A DNA stretch of 64,000 nt, from positions 1,302,001-1,366,000 of the forward strand of contig NZ_CP181447.1 in assembly GCF_048001765.1 (NCBI RefSeq). Direction: 5' to 3'. The position numbers were made by a program, and so were the translations under genes. The DNA is from Bombiscardovia asteroides_K (GTDB lineage Bacteria; Actinomycetota; Actinomycetes; Actinomycetales; Bifidobacteriaceae). Shown in pieces: positions 8,504 to 17,933 of the stretch. Below the pieces are notes generated by a model. That model did not search any database and was not told the origin of the DNA. It was given only the letters and a program-made list of their open reading frames with translations. Position 1 is the first letter of the stretch, and each line of letters begins with the position of its first letter.

Positions 8504-9042
8504 CTTGCCCCCAAGAACGCAGCGCTCAACAGTACGTATGCGGCCAGGGCCAAGAGCACAGAGAAGCTATCGACTATCTCGAAGCCCAACAGCAGATGGC
8601 CCACAGTCGAAAGCAAGAAAGAAATGCCGAGCAATATCAGGCATTCGACAAGATACCGGAGTTTTATCTGCCTCAACGTATCTCCCACCAGTACCCGGCA
8701 TCTGACCTCAGTTCTGGCTTTTGTCACCAATTGATAAAGAAACACCAACACAAACGCAGAAAACCCCAGAACGAAAGCGCGCCGTTTTTCGATCATGAAT
8801 TTGATGTAACTCATCAACACTTCCGAATCATCCGCCTGGTGTTTCAAATACACGAAAAACCCAGCCAATAGAAAGCAGCCCAAATACAGAAAGACCAACT
8901 CCAGGCGATTGTTGAGCCTCAGTATCGATCTATCCATAAAGCGTCTCACCGTGCCACCTTTCGCAGACGCCACCAGGCTAATTTCGACATGTCCGAGCTG
9001 CTTGAATATCCAGTGATACTTACCCTTGATGATGCTGATCAA
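8500..9042 (-). CDS. Four-helix membrane protein of the ABC operon
   Basis: An unrecognised membrane protein with about four hydrophobic segments after residue 45. The piece KARTEVRCRVLVGDTLRQIKL, before the third segment, looks like the cytoplasmic loop of an FtsX domain, so this may be a half-permease partnering the 407-residue protein. Start is uncertain. TTG 9042 overlaps the stop of a 27-codon frame (TTGA) and would give 180 residues. ATG 8937 gives 145 residues and begins right before the first helix, with only a weak GGTGAG upstream. The last four bases overlap the permease start. Confidence 0.6.
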   Translation of the reverse strand: MISIIKGKYHWIFKQLGHVEISLVASAKGGTVRRFMDRSILRLNNRLELVFLYLGCFLLAGFFVYLKHQADDSEVLMSYIKFMIEKRRAFVLGFSAFVLVFLYQLVTKARTEVRCRVLVGDTLRQIKLRYLVECLILLGISFLLSTVGHLLLGFEIVDSFSVLLALAAYVLLSAAFLGAR

Positions 9043-9122
9043 ATTTCATGACTTGTTTCGAGCGGCAGAAGAGGCTCAATCAAATCCAATTCTCTCTGTA
9101 AAGCCACCTCCTTGTGAAGCAT
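9039..9122 (-). CDS. Possible 27-aa leader/peptide ORF at head of ABC operon
   Basis: ATG 9122 to TGA 9039, encoding an acidic peptide (MLHKEVALQRELDLIEPLLP, then seven more residues). Its stop overlaps the TTG of the next gene. A strong AAGGAGGTGG sequence lies inside it, but no start codon sits at the usual distance downstream of that motif. It may be a coupled leader peptide, the precursor of a secreted peptide, or the remnant of a truncated gene. No family is recognised. The call depends on position only. Confidence 0.25.
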   Translation of the reverse strand: MLHKEVALQRELDLIEPLLPLETSHEI

Positions 9123-9361
9123 GTGAGCTTACACTAAAACTTATAAATTAAAACTTTATACTACGCGTTGATAGAAGTCAGCAATATAAATGCAAACAGT
9201 TCAAGCTTACTCGGAACAGTCTTAGGAACAATCAATTTTGGAATGAAATCTCGAATTCAGCCACTCGTTCCTCAGTTTGTTCGGAAATATTCTGACTGCC
9301 TATGATGTAGTGCTGCCCTTCTCTGCCATTTGGCGATACCAAGAGTCGGTCCAAGCCCTCT
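9123..9361. other. A+T-rich intergenic region between two ABC loci
   Basis: About 240 bases between the peptide frame and the stop of the ABC exporter gene. It should carry the minus-strand promoter for the 6.5-9.1 kb operon; several TATA-like stretches (around 9140-9195) are present but no clear -35/-10 pair was fixed. No convincing gene. Confidence 0.35.
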
Positions 9362-11119
9362 CTACAAGGACCAGTCTGCGCTCTCTGCCTGCAAACGAAC
9401 CATCCGCGCAAATTCACCATCTGCGGCCATGAGCTCCTGCGGGGAACCTTGCTCGACCACGCGCCCATGGCCCAGAACCACAATCTTGTCAGCCTGCTCG
9501 ACAGTGCGCATCCGGTGGGCAATGACCATGACGGTCTTCCCCACCAGCAGTTGTGACAGGGCTTCCTGCACCTGCGTCTCGTTCTCCACATCCAGGGAGG
9601 AGGTAGCCTCGTCAAGCAAGACAATCGGTGCATTCTTGAGGATGGCTCTGGCAATGGAGATTCGTTGCCGCTCGCCCCCGGAAAGTCTGGAGCCGTTTTC
9701 ACCAATCTTCGTCTGGTACCCCTGTGGCAGGCACGAGACGAACTGGTCGCAGTTGGCGGCCCTGGCTGCAGCCAACACTTCCTCATCAGTTGCACCGTTC
9801 CGACCCATCCGAATATTGCCCATGACCGTGTCATCAAAGAGCATCACGTCCTGGAAAACCACGGCATAGTCGCGCAGAAGAACCTCCGGATCCACTTGGC
9901 TCACATCCACTCCTCCTACGGTGATGGAGCCTGCAGCAGCATCCCAGAAGCGAGCCGCCAGCCGAGCACAGGTCGATTTCCCGGAACCCGAAGGGCCGAC
10001 CAGGGCCGTAATCTCCCCCTCCTTGGCAGTGAAACCAACATCTTCAAGAACCGGCTCACCTGCCGCCTTACCAGCAAGGCCGGGATAGGAGAAGGCAACG
10101 TGGTCGAAGACGATATCGTGCCCATCGGGATGAAATTCCGTACTCCCCTCGACTACAGGTTCCTCGGTGATAGAGCGAATCCGCCGGGCCGAACTCTGGG
10201 ACTGGAAGAGCTCAGAAACCAGCATCAGCGCCTGATCAAACGGGGAATAGATCCGTGAGACCATCAGGAGGAAAAGAAACATGACCATGAAGTCGATCCT
10301 GCCCTCAATGATCAACCCGGCAGCCACCAGGAAGGTCGTTGCCACACCCAACCTCAAAACCACCATGGCGGAGTTCAATATGAGGCCATTGGTCAACTCG
10401 GTTCGGACTGTAATGGCTTCGGTGTCATCGATGATCGAGAAGAGCCTGTCCAGATACCTGTCTTCCTGGTTGGTGGCGTGAATCTCCCTAACGCAGTCAA
10501 GTGCCTCCTGAATGCCATCACTGACCCGAACCTGGGCCTGCCTCGTGCGCCGTGACGAGGCTTCAACGAATCGTCGAGTGGCAAAGATGATAGCGAAGGC
10601 CACTGGCACACTCCAGAATGCAGCCAGGTCAAGAGCCCAATTGATGGGCAGAAGCGACAGGAATATCAGGACGGATGAAACGACTACGCCATAGAGCTGG
10701 CTCAGCGCATGGGCGTAGGCATGTTCCATGGTGGCCACGTCACCCAGAATTGTATCGGTCAGATCAGCCAGGTCACGCCGCCCGAAAAATGAGAGCGGCA
10801 GTTTGCGCAGTCTCTCGGCCAGGTCGATCCGCTGGGTTCCGGTCTGACTGAAAACCGCACCGTAGGAATAACTGTACTGGAACCAGGAGGAGCCGAAGAG
10901 AAGCAAGGCAAAAGCCAGGAGACCAGCCAGGTAGGGCAAGATCTCCGGCAGGGGTGCCCCTGCCGTCAGGTGCTCGACAAAAACGTTCATGACCAACAGA
11001 AGGAAGGCGGTTCCCGCCATGATGATCAGATTGGTCAGCGTGGTCCACAGCGTTCCCAGAACCACGATCTTCATGCCTTGGTCGGACAGTGCGTACTTCT
11101 TCTTGAATGAGGCGAGCAC
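9362..11119 (-). CDS. ABC exporter-type permease/ATPase, second half of a heterodimer
   Basis: A 585-residue half-transporter with six N-terminal membrane helices followed by an ATPase domain from about residue 335. Walker A is GPSGSGKSTCARL, the signature is LSGGERQRISIARA, Walker B is IVLLDEATSSLD and the H-loop lies in IAHRMRTV. The GTG start at 11119 directly abuts the TAA of the upstream half-transporter, so the two are almost certainly co-translated as a pair. Together with a divergent AraC regulator, the arrangement resembles YbtP/YbtQ and IrtA/IrtB, which are exporter-fold importers of iron-siderophores. That substrate is inference only; drug or peptide export is the alternative. Confidence 0.85.
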   Translation of the reverse strand: MLASFKKKYALSDQGMKIVVLGTLWTTLTNLIIMAGTAFLLLVMNVFVEHLTAGAPLPEILPYLAGLLAFALLLFGSSWFQYSYSYGAVFSQTGTQRIDLAERLRKLPLSFFGRRDLADLTDTILGDVATMEHAYAHALSQLYGVVVSSVLIFLSLLPINWALDLAAFWSVPVAFAIIFATRRFVEASSRRTRQAQVRVSDGIQEALDCVREIHATNQEDRYLDRLFSIIDDTEAITVRTELTNGLILNSAMVVLRLGVATTFLVAAGLIIEGRIDFMVMFLFLLMVSRIYSPFDQALMLVSELFQSQSSARRIRSITEEPVVEGSTEFHPDGHDIVFDHVAFSYPGLAGKAAGEPVLEDVGFTAKEGEITALVGPSGSGKSTCARLAARFWDAAAGSITVGGVDVSQVDPEVLLRDYAVVFQDVMLFDDTVMGNIRMGRNGATDEEVLAAARAANCDQFVSCLPQGYQTKIGENGSRLSGGERQRISIARAILKNAPIVLLDEATSSLDVENETQVQEALSQLLVGKTVMVIAHRMRTVEQADKIVVLGHGRVVEQGSPQELMAADGEFARMVRLQAESADWSL

Positions 11120-13138
11120 TTATGCCTCACCTCCTTCCCTCTGGATGGCGGAATCACCGGTAGACGAGTCCGCAACGAATGGCCCTGTACCGGGAACGAC
11201 GTGCTTCTCACCCGCAATGGGGCCTGCGGGATTTTGACCCGCTCCGGCGGCAGCCTTCGGAGAATTGTCGACCTTCCAGGAGACCGCCCGTTCGTAATCA
11301 GACCAGATACGGGCATAGGTACCCTGTACGTCAAGAAGCTGGCGATGAGTGCCCTGCTCTACCAGGTGGCCCCCATCCAATACCAGGATTCGATCGACAT
11401 GAGCCACAGTCGATAGACGGTGGGCGATCATGAGAACGGTTCGCCGTCGGCCCCCTTCGCCGCGTGTCAATTTGGTCAGCGCCTTCTGTATCAAGAATTC
11501 ATTCTCGGGATCGGCAAAAGCAGTCGCCTCATCCAGGACCACAATGGGAGACTCCTTGAGGATCGCCCTGGCCAGGGCCACACGCTGGACCTCTCCCCCG
11601 GAAAGATAGGTTCCTCCCGAACCGAGCATGGTATCCAGCCCCTCGGGAAGCTTGTCAACGATGTCCATGCATTGGGCCGCTCTCAATGCCTCCATAACCT
11701 GCTCAGGAGCGGCGTCCGGTCTGGCTGCGCGAACGTTCTCCAGGAGGGTGGTCGAAAAGAGCCTGTTGGTCTGGAAGACAAAGGCGACCTGCCCCATCAG
11801 ATCATGTGGATCGATGGATCTGACATCAATGCCGCCCACAGCGACCCTGCCCGAATCCACATCCCAAAAACGTGGCAACAGACTGGCACAGGTCGATTTG
11901 CCGCCTCCCGAGGGACCGACCAGAGCGACCATTCCACCCTCCGGCACCTTGAAGTCAATCCGATCCAGTGCCGGGAGATCAGCACCTGGATAGGTATATG
12001 ACGCCTGTTCCAGGGAAGCATCTGCTGACTTCGGGCGTTCCGGTTCGTCAGCTACCGTCAGAGGATCACTGCTGAGCACGCCGGCAATCCTGTCCAAGGC
12101 ATCGTCGGCCTTGCTGAAGGACTCACTGGAGAACTGCAGACAGGTCATGGCCGTGGGGACCATGCCCGAGAAGACGGCGTAGAAGGCGAAATCGGCCACA
12201 AAAGAGGTGAAGTCACTCTGCCCCGAAGCCAGCAGGATGGCCACAGGAATCAGGAAGATCACGGTCCCGTTCAGGGCCGTCATCTGAATGGTCTGGGGCA
12301 GGTGGCAGATTTGCATGGCATAGTTCCTGGCTATTCGGCTGTAATGCTCGATGGCCTCATGGAACGCCTTGAAGGAGTACACCGTCTGTTGGAAGACCTT
12401 GACGACCGGAATACCACGGACATATTCGGTCCCGGTCTTCGACATCCGCACCAACGCATCCTGGTATTCCGTCATAAAGGACTGTCCCTGATCGTTCATC
12501 ATGGCACGGATACAGACCAGGGCTATCAGAATGGGAAAAAGGCAGGACAGGCCCATACGCCAGTCGAAGACCAGCATCAGTATCGGCATGCCTAGAATCA
12601 TGGCGAAGGAGCCAGCCGCGTCGGGGAGGATATGGGCGAGAAGATTCTCGGTATCACCCGCCGAGCCATCAATGGTGCGACGCAGCTCGCCGGAGGCATG
12701 GAGGTCGAAATACCCCAAGGGAAGGCTCAGCAGGTGGCCTATGGCCGCTTTGCGCATGTTGGATGCGCTCCGGAAAGCCGCCAGATGCGTCATCAGCAGC
12801 CCTGCACAGTACAGAACGACGGAAGCCGCCGCAAACCCGAATCCCAGCCATCCATAAATGGCGATTTCCGTAGCCTGAGACCACCCCGGAGCAACGGCGA
12901 GGAGGTCTTTTACCGCCAGCCATATGCAGATGTAGGGTCCAAGGCCAGCAATCGTGGAGAGGGCGGACAGACCACAGCCGAGATAGGAGCACACCTTACG
13001 AGGGCCGGCGAAATCAAGCAATTGCATTAAGGAACTACGCCCATGCGACCTCTCCCGGTCAGACGCACCTCCCCCGCCCTGTGCCCTGCCTTCTACAGGA
13101 TTCGGCTTGCTTCCCGAATCCGACTGGTCTGTGGTCAT
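11120..13138 (-). CDS. ABC exporter-type permease/ATPase, first half of a heterodimer
   Basis: A 672-residue half-transporter with six membrane helices (about 45-320) and an ATPase domain. Walker A is GPSGGGKSTCASL, the signature is LSGGEVQRVALARA, and Walker B continues as VVLDEATAFADPENE. That AFADPENE variant is one I associate with YbtPQ-like pairs. A Ser/Gly/Pro-rich tail of about 45 residues follows. I chose ATG 13138, which has a perfect AGGAGG 6 bases upstream. The frame is open to 13501, but that extension overlaps the divergent regulator gene. It is first in a two-gene operon. Confidence 0.87.
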   Translation of the reverse strand: MTTDQSDSGSKPNPVEGRAQGGGGASDRERSHGRSSLMQLLDFAGPRKVCSYLGCGLSALSTIAGLGPYICIWLAVKDLLAVAPGWSQATEIAIYGWLGFGFAAASVVLYCAGLLMTHLAAFRSASNMRKAAIGHLLSLPLGYFDLHASGELRRTIDGSAGDTENLLAHILPDAAGSFAMILGMPILMLVFDWRMGLSCLFPILIALVCIRAMMNDQGQSFMTEYQDALVRMSKTGTEYVRGIPVVKVFQQTVYSFKAFHEAIEHYSRIARNYAMQICHLPQTIQMTALNGTVIFLIPVAILLASGQSDFTSFVADFAFYAVFSGMVPTAMTCLQFSSESFSKADDALDRIAGVLSSDPLTVADEPERPKSADASLEQASYTYPGADLPALDRIDFKVPEGGMVALVGPSGGGKSTCASLLPRFWDVDSGRVAVGGIDVRSIDPHDLMGQVAFVFQTNRLFSTTLLENVRAARPDAAPEQVMEALRAAQCMDIVDKLPEGLDTMLGSGGTYLSGGEVQRVALARAILKESPIVVLDEATAFADPENEFLIQKALTKLTRGEGGRRRTVLMIAHRLSTVAHVDRILVLDGGHLVEQGTHRQLLDVQGTYARIWSDYERAVSWKVDNSPKAAAGAGQNPAGPIAGEKHVVPGTGPFVADSSTGDSAIQREGGEA

Positions 13139-13315
13139 CTCTTTCCTCCTGATTTTCATCCAAAACCCTTGTCGTCCGCTGCCATCGAACGTAATCTGAG
13201 AAGTCAATGCCCGGAAGACCGTCACAGAGCGACGGATGAATCCATAAAAGGTGCGAACGAAAACGAAAGTCCGCCGAGATCGCCATAAAGACGGCAGGAT
13301 GAAACCAGGTGAGCC

Positions 13316-14290
13316 ATGACAGACCACACGATATACTCCGAATCCCGCGAGATTCAGACCCTCTATCGCCCCCAGGCGGAGCAACTCGGCATGGAACTCC
13401 ATCACCGATCGGGAGGATTGGAAGGGCAGGTCAATGGCGACATCTGTCAGGGAAGATTCCAAGCCAATCCAGCGGGTCCTCATTGCCTGGTCATATGGCA
13501 CGACATCACCTTCCTGCGCGAAATGAACTTTAACGAGTACGCCATGACCGACTATGCCTGCCTGACCCTGGATGAAAGCCCGGCAGCCAACCCCGCTCCT
13601 TATGGGTTGCAGCCATGTACAAAGCAGGAGGGCAATATGGTCTCCCTAATCCAGCAGGCGGGATCGGTCACCAACCGCATACCGGCAGGCTCTCGCTCGC
13701 GGACCCGGAGCATCTGCATCCTGCCCGGCTATTTCATGGAGCTGGAAAACCAATGGCCTAGCCAGGTCAAGGGACTCTTTGACGCCTTCCGCCAACCCTG
13801 GCCATCCGATATTGCCCTGGCCGCTTTAACCGCCATGTCAAAGTTGTCCCCCGGAAGGCCGGGCCAGACGGACTTCCTCATCAAAGCACACATCGACCTC
13901 CTCATGGCAATGTTGGCCCAGGCTTCCTCTGCCCCTGAACAAAGCCACGAATCATCACACGACCACGACCTGGTCCAGCAGGTCAAAACCCACATCCAAT
14001 CCCATCTGGGCGGCGACCTCTCCATCGATCAGATAGCCCAATCCCTGTATGTAGGACGCACACGTTTATGCCTTGCCTTCAGACATCAGACCGGCACAAG
14101 TCTGGCCAGGTACATTAGAGAGCAAAGAATGGACCAGGCCCGCCTCCTTCTCTCGTCAACCACGGAAGACATTGCCCGGATTGGCAGGCGGGTCGGATAT
14201 ACGCGTCCCAGTTCATTCAGCGCGGCTTTCACCAGGGAAACCGGGATCGCTCCAATCACTTGGCGCGAGCACTGCAACCGTGTTCGTTAG
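13316..14290 (+). CDS. AraC-family transcriptional regulator
   Basis: A 324-residue regulator, divergent from the ABC pair with a 177-bp shared intergenic region. The C-terminal 100 residues form the AraC/XylS DNA-binding domain: VKTHIQSHLGGDLSIDQIAQSLYVGRTRLCLAFRHQTG is the first helix-turn-helix and IARIGRRVGYTRPSSFSAAFTRETG the second. The N-terminal 200 residues look like the effector domain of YbtA-like regulators, but the ligand is unknown. By position it probably controls the ABC genes. Start is ATG 13316; an exact ribosome-binding site is not obvious. Confidence 0.86.
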   Translation: MTDHTIYSESREIQTLYRPQAEQLGMELHHRSGGLEGQVNGDICQGRFQANPAGPHCLVIWHDITFLREMNFNEYAMTDYACLTLDESPAANPAPYGLQPCTKQEGNMVSLIQQAGSVTNRIPAGSRSRTRSICILPGYFMELENQWPSQVKGLFDAFRQPWPSDIALAALTAMSKLSPGRPGQTDFLIKAHIDLLMAMLAQASSAPEQSHESSHDHDLVQQVKTHIQSHLGGDLSIDQIAQSLYVGRTRLCLAFRHQTGTSLARYIREQRMDQARLLLSSTTEDIARIGRRVGYTRPSSFSAAFTRETGIAPITWREHCNRVR

Positions 14291-14929
14291 TCTCGCCGCA
14301 ATCGAAGCTTCCGCAGTTGCGAAAGTCAAGTAGACGGTCACAGACCCGAGGACTATGACTTTATGAACGTTCCCCTAGCTGAGACCATTGTCCGATTTTG
14401 GCGTCCAGGCAGAGGAGCTGTATGGAGCGATGGTGATGTTCCCGTCCTGGCAGTGGGGAACCAGATCACGTTCCTCCTCACATATAGATCAAGTCCATAT
14501 GGCTCCGCATCGAAACTGAGGAGCCCATCCGCGGCTTGCCGCCACGAATCGTTATTTCCAGAATTTCAGGCGTACATGGCGCTTGCTCCCAGGTAACGTA
14601 CTTTTCCCGCTTTCACCAGATTGTGCAGAGCATCCACATTCACTTCGATGATATGAGGTATTCCCAGCGTTGACTGATTTAGAACTACGTAGTCTACTGT
14701 CAAACAATCCAGGCTATGGTCGATTTGCTGCATGATAGGCTAACGGGAATGCACGCGCTAGTTGGAGTGATTCGACGGGGAGAAAGAAGACTTTGGTGGC
14801 AACGGCGCTCCCGTCCTACTTCCCTACTTCTTCAGGCCCTGGACCAGGTATCGTTCAGAATTCCTATGCGGATAGACATTGGCAATGTCAAAGAAACTGG
14901 ATGGGTCTTCGAGTAACAAGATATGCTTC
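14291..14929. other. Region with no recognisable gene
   Basis: About 640 bases between the AraC regulator and the C39-like pseudogene. Two short plus-strand frames (14363-14596 and 14716-14916) and several others are open, but composition and starts are unconvincing and no family is recognised. It may hold decayed DNA belonging to the neighbouring pseudogene zone. Confidence 0.35.
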
Positions 14930-15503
14930 TTAACCTTTATTCTCGATAACCGAACGCAGCCCCTGCCAGGCTTTCGCCCTTTTCAAGATGAGTGCACGAC
15001 CGGAGAAACTTGACCAAAATCTAGTCCGTTCCACTTCATCGACAGTGGCTCCCTGGGTTGAAGGATCATCGCAGCAGCAGACTTCACCTTCTGTGCTAGA
15101 CACTCGAGTGCCGCGAAATACGACCAAGTGGCCGTAAGTTGCAAAATACAGAGACTATATGAGCAACGTGGACTGCGGGTAGACTTTCCAGAAAACCGAT
15201 TGGGGCTTCAGGGGAAACCTCACCATCCAAGCAATAGGAACGTCCCAATTCAAGAAGCCCCCTCAATATCCACCCTTTGGCGACATCGTAGGATCCGCTC
15301 TCAATCTCCTTAGCAAACAAGGTGTCGAGAGTCGGTACAGGAAGTCCTTTGGCATCCAAAATCGACTGGACACATGCCGGACCGCAACAGTTGTCCTCCC
15401 ACTCCACCTGCGGCAAGGTCGTTCCATCGGGCAAGACGAGGTCCTGGAGCAAAGCACGTTGCGGATATCGATGAGACTCTATAAAGGTACCGGGCATGGT
15501 CAC
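14930..15503 (-). pseudogene. C39-peptidase-like protein, broken by one frameshift
   Basis: The first part, from GTG 15503 (AAGGAG 6 bases upstream), reads into NCCGPACVQSIL, the Cys-containing motif typical of C39-type cysteine peptidases, then GWILRGLLELG. At the run of four A (15143-15146, TTTT in coding sense) the frame is lost. Removing one T continues into ATYGHLVVFRG, then EVCCCDDPSTQGA and RFWSSFSGRALIL, which match the His and Asp regions of the same fold. So one single-base insertion separates the two halves of an otherwise coherent gene of about 190 codons. C39 peptidases process double-glycine leader peptides, but stand-alone ones have other roles. A sequencing error is possible. 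Confidence 0.6.
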
Positions 15504-15625
15504 TTTGTACTCCTTCGTTGAGTTTCATCTTTCCCATACAGTATTTACAGAGAATGTGGCGCGCCAGCCTCAGACAACAACGAGCACACTTTTCAGAAGT
15601 CCCTCTTCACTAAACCGGAACCAAC

Positions 15626-16402
15626 ATGCAAATAAACCTGTACAATACTGAAGACATGACACGGATGTCCAGACCGGTCGACAGTGGTCGCCAGCTCGAA
15701 TCGCAGGGTGTGGCGGACTATCTCGCCAAACGAGTTGAAGCAGGTGAACCGCTGAACGGTGATCGACTCGCCTTGAAACAACAACTTGCCCAAAAGTCGG
15801 GCATAGCACGAGGCACCATTTGGTGCACCGTAGTGCCCAGGCGTTGCTCAGATTCCTTAGGTCTCATCCGAGCCCAAGACAGCTCACAACGATTTTCGAT
15901 GCCTCACCCATGCTCAGTCAGGCTGAGGATACGGCTCTGCAGGCCCTGGTGGGCTACTCCCCCATCTGGTCTTCCAGCCATGGTGAAGTACCGATCATCG
16001 CGTAGAAAGTTGGTATGGAATAACCGGCTGATACAGGCGAAACAAAAGATGGCGGCACAGTTGCCTTCCCGCAACTATGCCAAACCCTTGACTCGACTCT
16101 GATCGTGTAGATCGGTCCTTACGGTTCCTGGCTCTGTCAGGGCAGCCAGGTCCGAGACATCCTTGGATTCCCCTCCTCATCCCTCTGGATACCAAAAGGC
16201 AGGCGACTGCCATAGGTGCTCTGCACTAAACCATCCAAGTGGTTCCCCGACCCGAAACAAACCCCTACGCCAAACCGGTCGCAGCCTTGTCTGTAACAAA
16301 AGCCGATCCGGCCACCCGCCCACACCACAGGAAATCCAAGACTTTATCAACACCAGCATGGCGTTCGTCAGACAATCCGTCAACGAACACCACAAGATAT
16401 AA
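15626..16402 (+). pseudogene. Decayed GntR-type regulator gene (tentative)
   Basis: The first 60 residues resemble a GntR winged-helix: ESQGVADYLAKRVEAGEP, then GDRLALKQQLAQKSGIARGTI. After about 15830 the sense is lost in that frame. A second frame supplies FDASPMLSQAEDTALQAL, and a third near the 3' end supplies TPQEIQDFINTSMAFV, which looks like a normal protein tail. The pieces are collinear and precede the permease gene, consistent with a ruined regulator of that operon. The extent and the number of lesions are guesses; a short truncated protein could still be made from the first frame. Confidence 0.4.
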
Positions 16403-16411
16403 GGAATCAAC

Positions 16412-17875
16412 ATGAATGAGCACAATGCATCCAAAGAAGGAACCGGCAAAGGCTCAGCCCTGAGCGTTGAGGCCCAAGGCATCGACACCATTGCCGAGTC
16501 TGAGCGTAAGGGCAAGCCATCAAGTCTCTTCTGGCCATGGTTCTCCGCCAACATCTCAGTACTGGCCATGTCCTATGGCGCCTGGGCACTGGGATTCGGC
16601 ATCTCCTTCTGGCAGGCCACATTAACCACCGTTGCCGGTGTCGTCATCTCATTCCTGCTTGTTGGCATCATCTCCATCGCAGGCAAGCGCGGCAACGCCC
16701 CGACCATGGTCCTCACCCGAGCCATTTTCGGCGTGGAAGGTGCAAAAGTGCCGGCCGCCATGTCTTGGATAGCCACACTAGGGTGGGAGATATCCCTAAC
16801 GACCACGGCCGTACTGGCAGCGTCTTCGACCATCGAAAAACTCGGCTGGGGATCCGGCGCAAGTCCGAAAATAATCTCTACCTTGGTAATCATCGGGCTG
16901 GTTGTGGTTGCCGGCATTTACGGCTACGACCTGATCATGCGCCTCCAACAGATCATCACCATCGTCACCGCGATTGTAATTGCAGGCTTCTTCATCATCG
17001 GTTGGGGCAATATCGACTTCTCCGCCATCTCATCCGCCCACTCCGGTTCCTTGCCAGCCATGCTGGGCTGCTGCTTCTTCGTGATGACAGGCTTTGGCCT
17101 GGGATGGGTCAACATCGCAGCGGACTACTCGCGATACCTGCCCCACAGCGCCTCCAACACCGGAATCGTTGTCTGGACCACCTTCAGCGCCTCCATCGCC
17201 AATATCTTCCTTATCGTCTACGGCCTGCTCCTGGCCGTCTCCAACAAAGGCCTGGCCGAAAACGTGGGCAACGACCCCATCGGAGCCATGGCTAGCATAT
17301 TGCCGACCTGGTATCTGGTTCCATTCACCATCGTTGCGGTGCTGGGGTTGATAGCTGGGGCCATCATGGACAACTACTCCAATGGTCTGGCCCTGCTCTC
17401 CTTCGGCATCAAGCTCCCGCGGACACTCGCAGCGGCCATCACCGCCGTGCTGACCGTAATCGGAGTAGTCTATGTAACCTTCTTCTCCTCCACATTCATC
17501 GGCCCCTTCCAAGGCTTCCTGATTACGCTCGGCGTACCCATGGCCGCCTGGGCGGGCATGTTCGTAGCCGACATCCTGCTTCGCCGGAAGGACTATGACA
17601 CCACCGACCTCTATCAATCCGAGGGACGATATGGTTCCTGGAACATCACCGCTTTCGCCATCCTTGCCATCGCCACCTTCCTTGGCTGGGGACTAGTGGT
17701 GAACTCTTCCGCCAACTGGCTCAGCTGGCAGGGATACCTACTGGGCCCCATCGGAGGTAAGGACGGGACCTGGGCAGCAGCAAACCTGGGTGTCATCGTA
17801 GCCCTGGCTGTCGGATTCCTCGGAACGCTCCTCTTCCAGAAGGGCGATATCCGTCGTCAGGAGAGCACCGACTGA
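16412..17875 (+). CDS. NCS1-family purine/cytosine permease
   Basis: A 487-residue transporter with about 12 membrane helices, of the CodB/Fur (NCS1) family. NCS1 landmarks include the N-terminal soluble segment with the AQGIDTIAESERKGKP stretch and SLFWPWFSANISVLAM at helix 1, and WVNIAADYSRYLP in helix 6. ATG 16412 is preceded by AAGGAA. The substrate could be cytosine, purines, hydantoin, nicotinamide-like or pyridoxine-like compounds; motifs do not settle it. A putative hydrolase gene follows within 60 bp, so the two may take up and process one compound. Confidence 0.88.
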   Translation: MNEHNASKEGTGKGSALSVEAQGIDTIAESERKGKPSSLFWPWFSANISVLAMSYGAWALGFGISFWQATLTTVAGVVISFLLVGIISIAGKRGNAPTMVLTRAIFGVEGAKVPAAMSWIATLGWEISLTTTAVLAASSTIEKLGWGSGASPKIISTLVIIGLVVVAGIYGYDLIMRLQQIITIVTAIVIAGFFIIGWGNIDFSAISSAHSGSLPAMLGCCFFVMTGFGLGWVNIAADYSRYLPHSASNTGIVVWTTFSASIANIFLIVYGLLLAVSNKGLAENVGNDPIGAMASILPTWYLVPFTIVAVLGLIAGAIMDNYSNGLALLSFGIKLPRTLAAAITAVLTVIGVVYVTFFSSTFIGPFQGFLITLGVPMAAWAGMFVADILLRRKDYDTTDLYQSEGRYGSWNITAFAILAIATFLGWGLVVNSSANWLSWQGYLLGPIGGKDGTWAAANLGVIVALAVGFLGTLLFQKGDIRRQESTD

Positions 17876-17933
17876 AATCACAAGGGGCGCAGAAGGATGC
17901 GCTCCATACTCCACTACAGGAAAGGAAATTGTC

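Noticed and set aside
14363..14596. 77-codon plus-strand frame after the AraC gene
   Set aside because: No recognisable family, weak start and no operon neighbour; treated as noncoding.
16137..16569. Minus-strand frames between the GntR relic and the permease
   Set aside because: They overlap the start of the NCS1 gene, have no ribosome-binding site and give no recognisable sequence.
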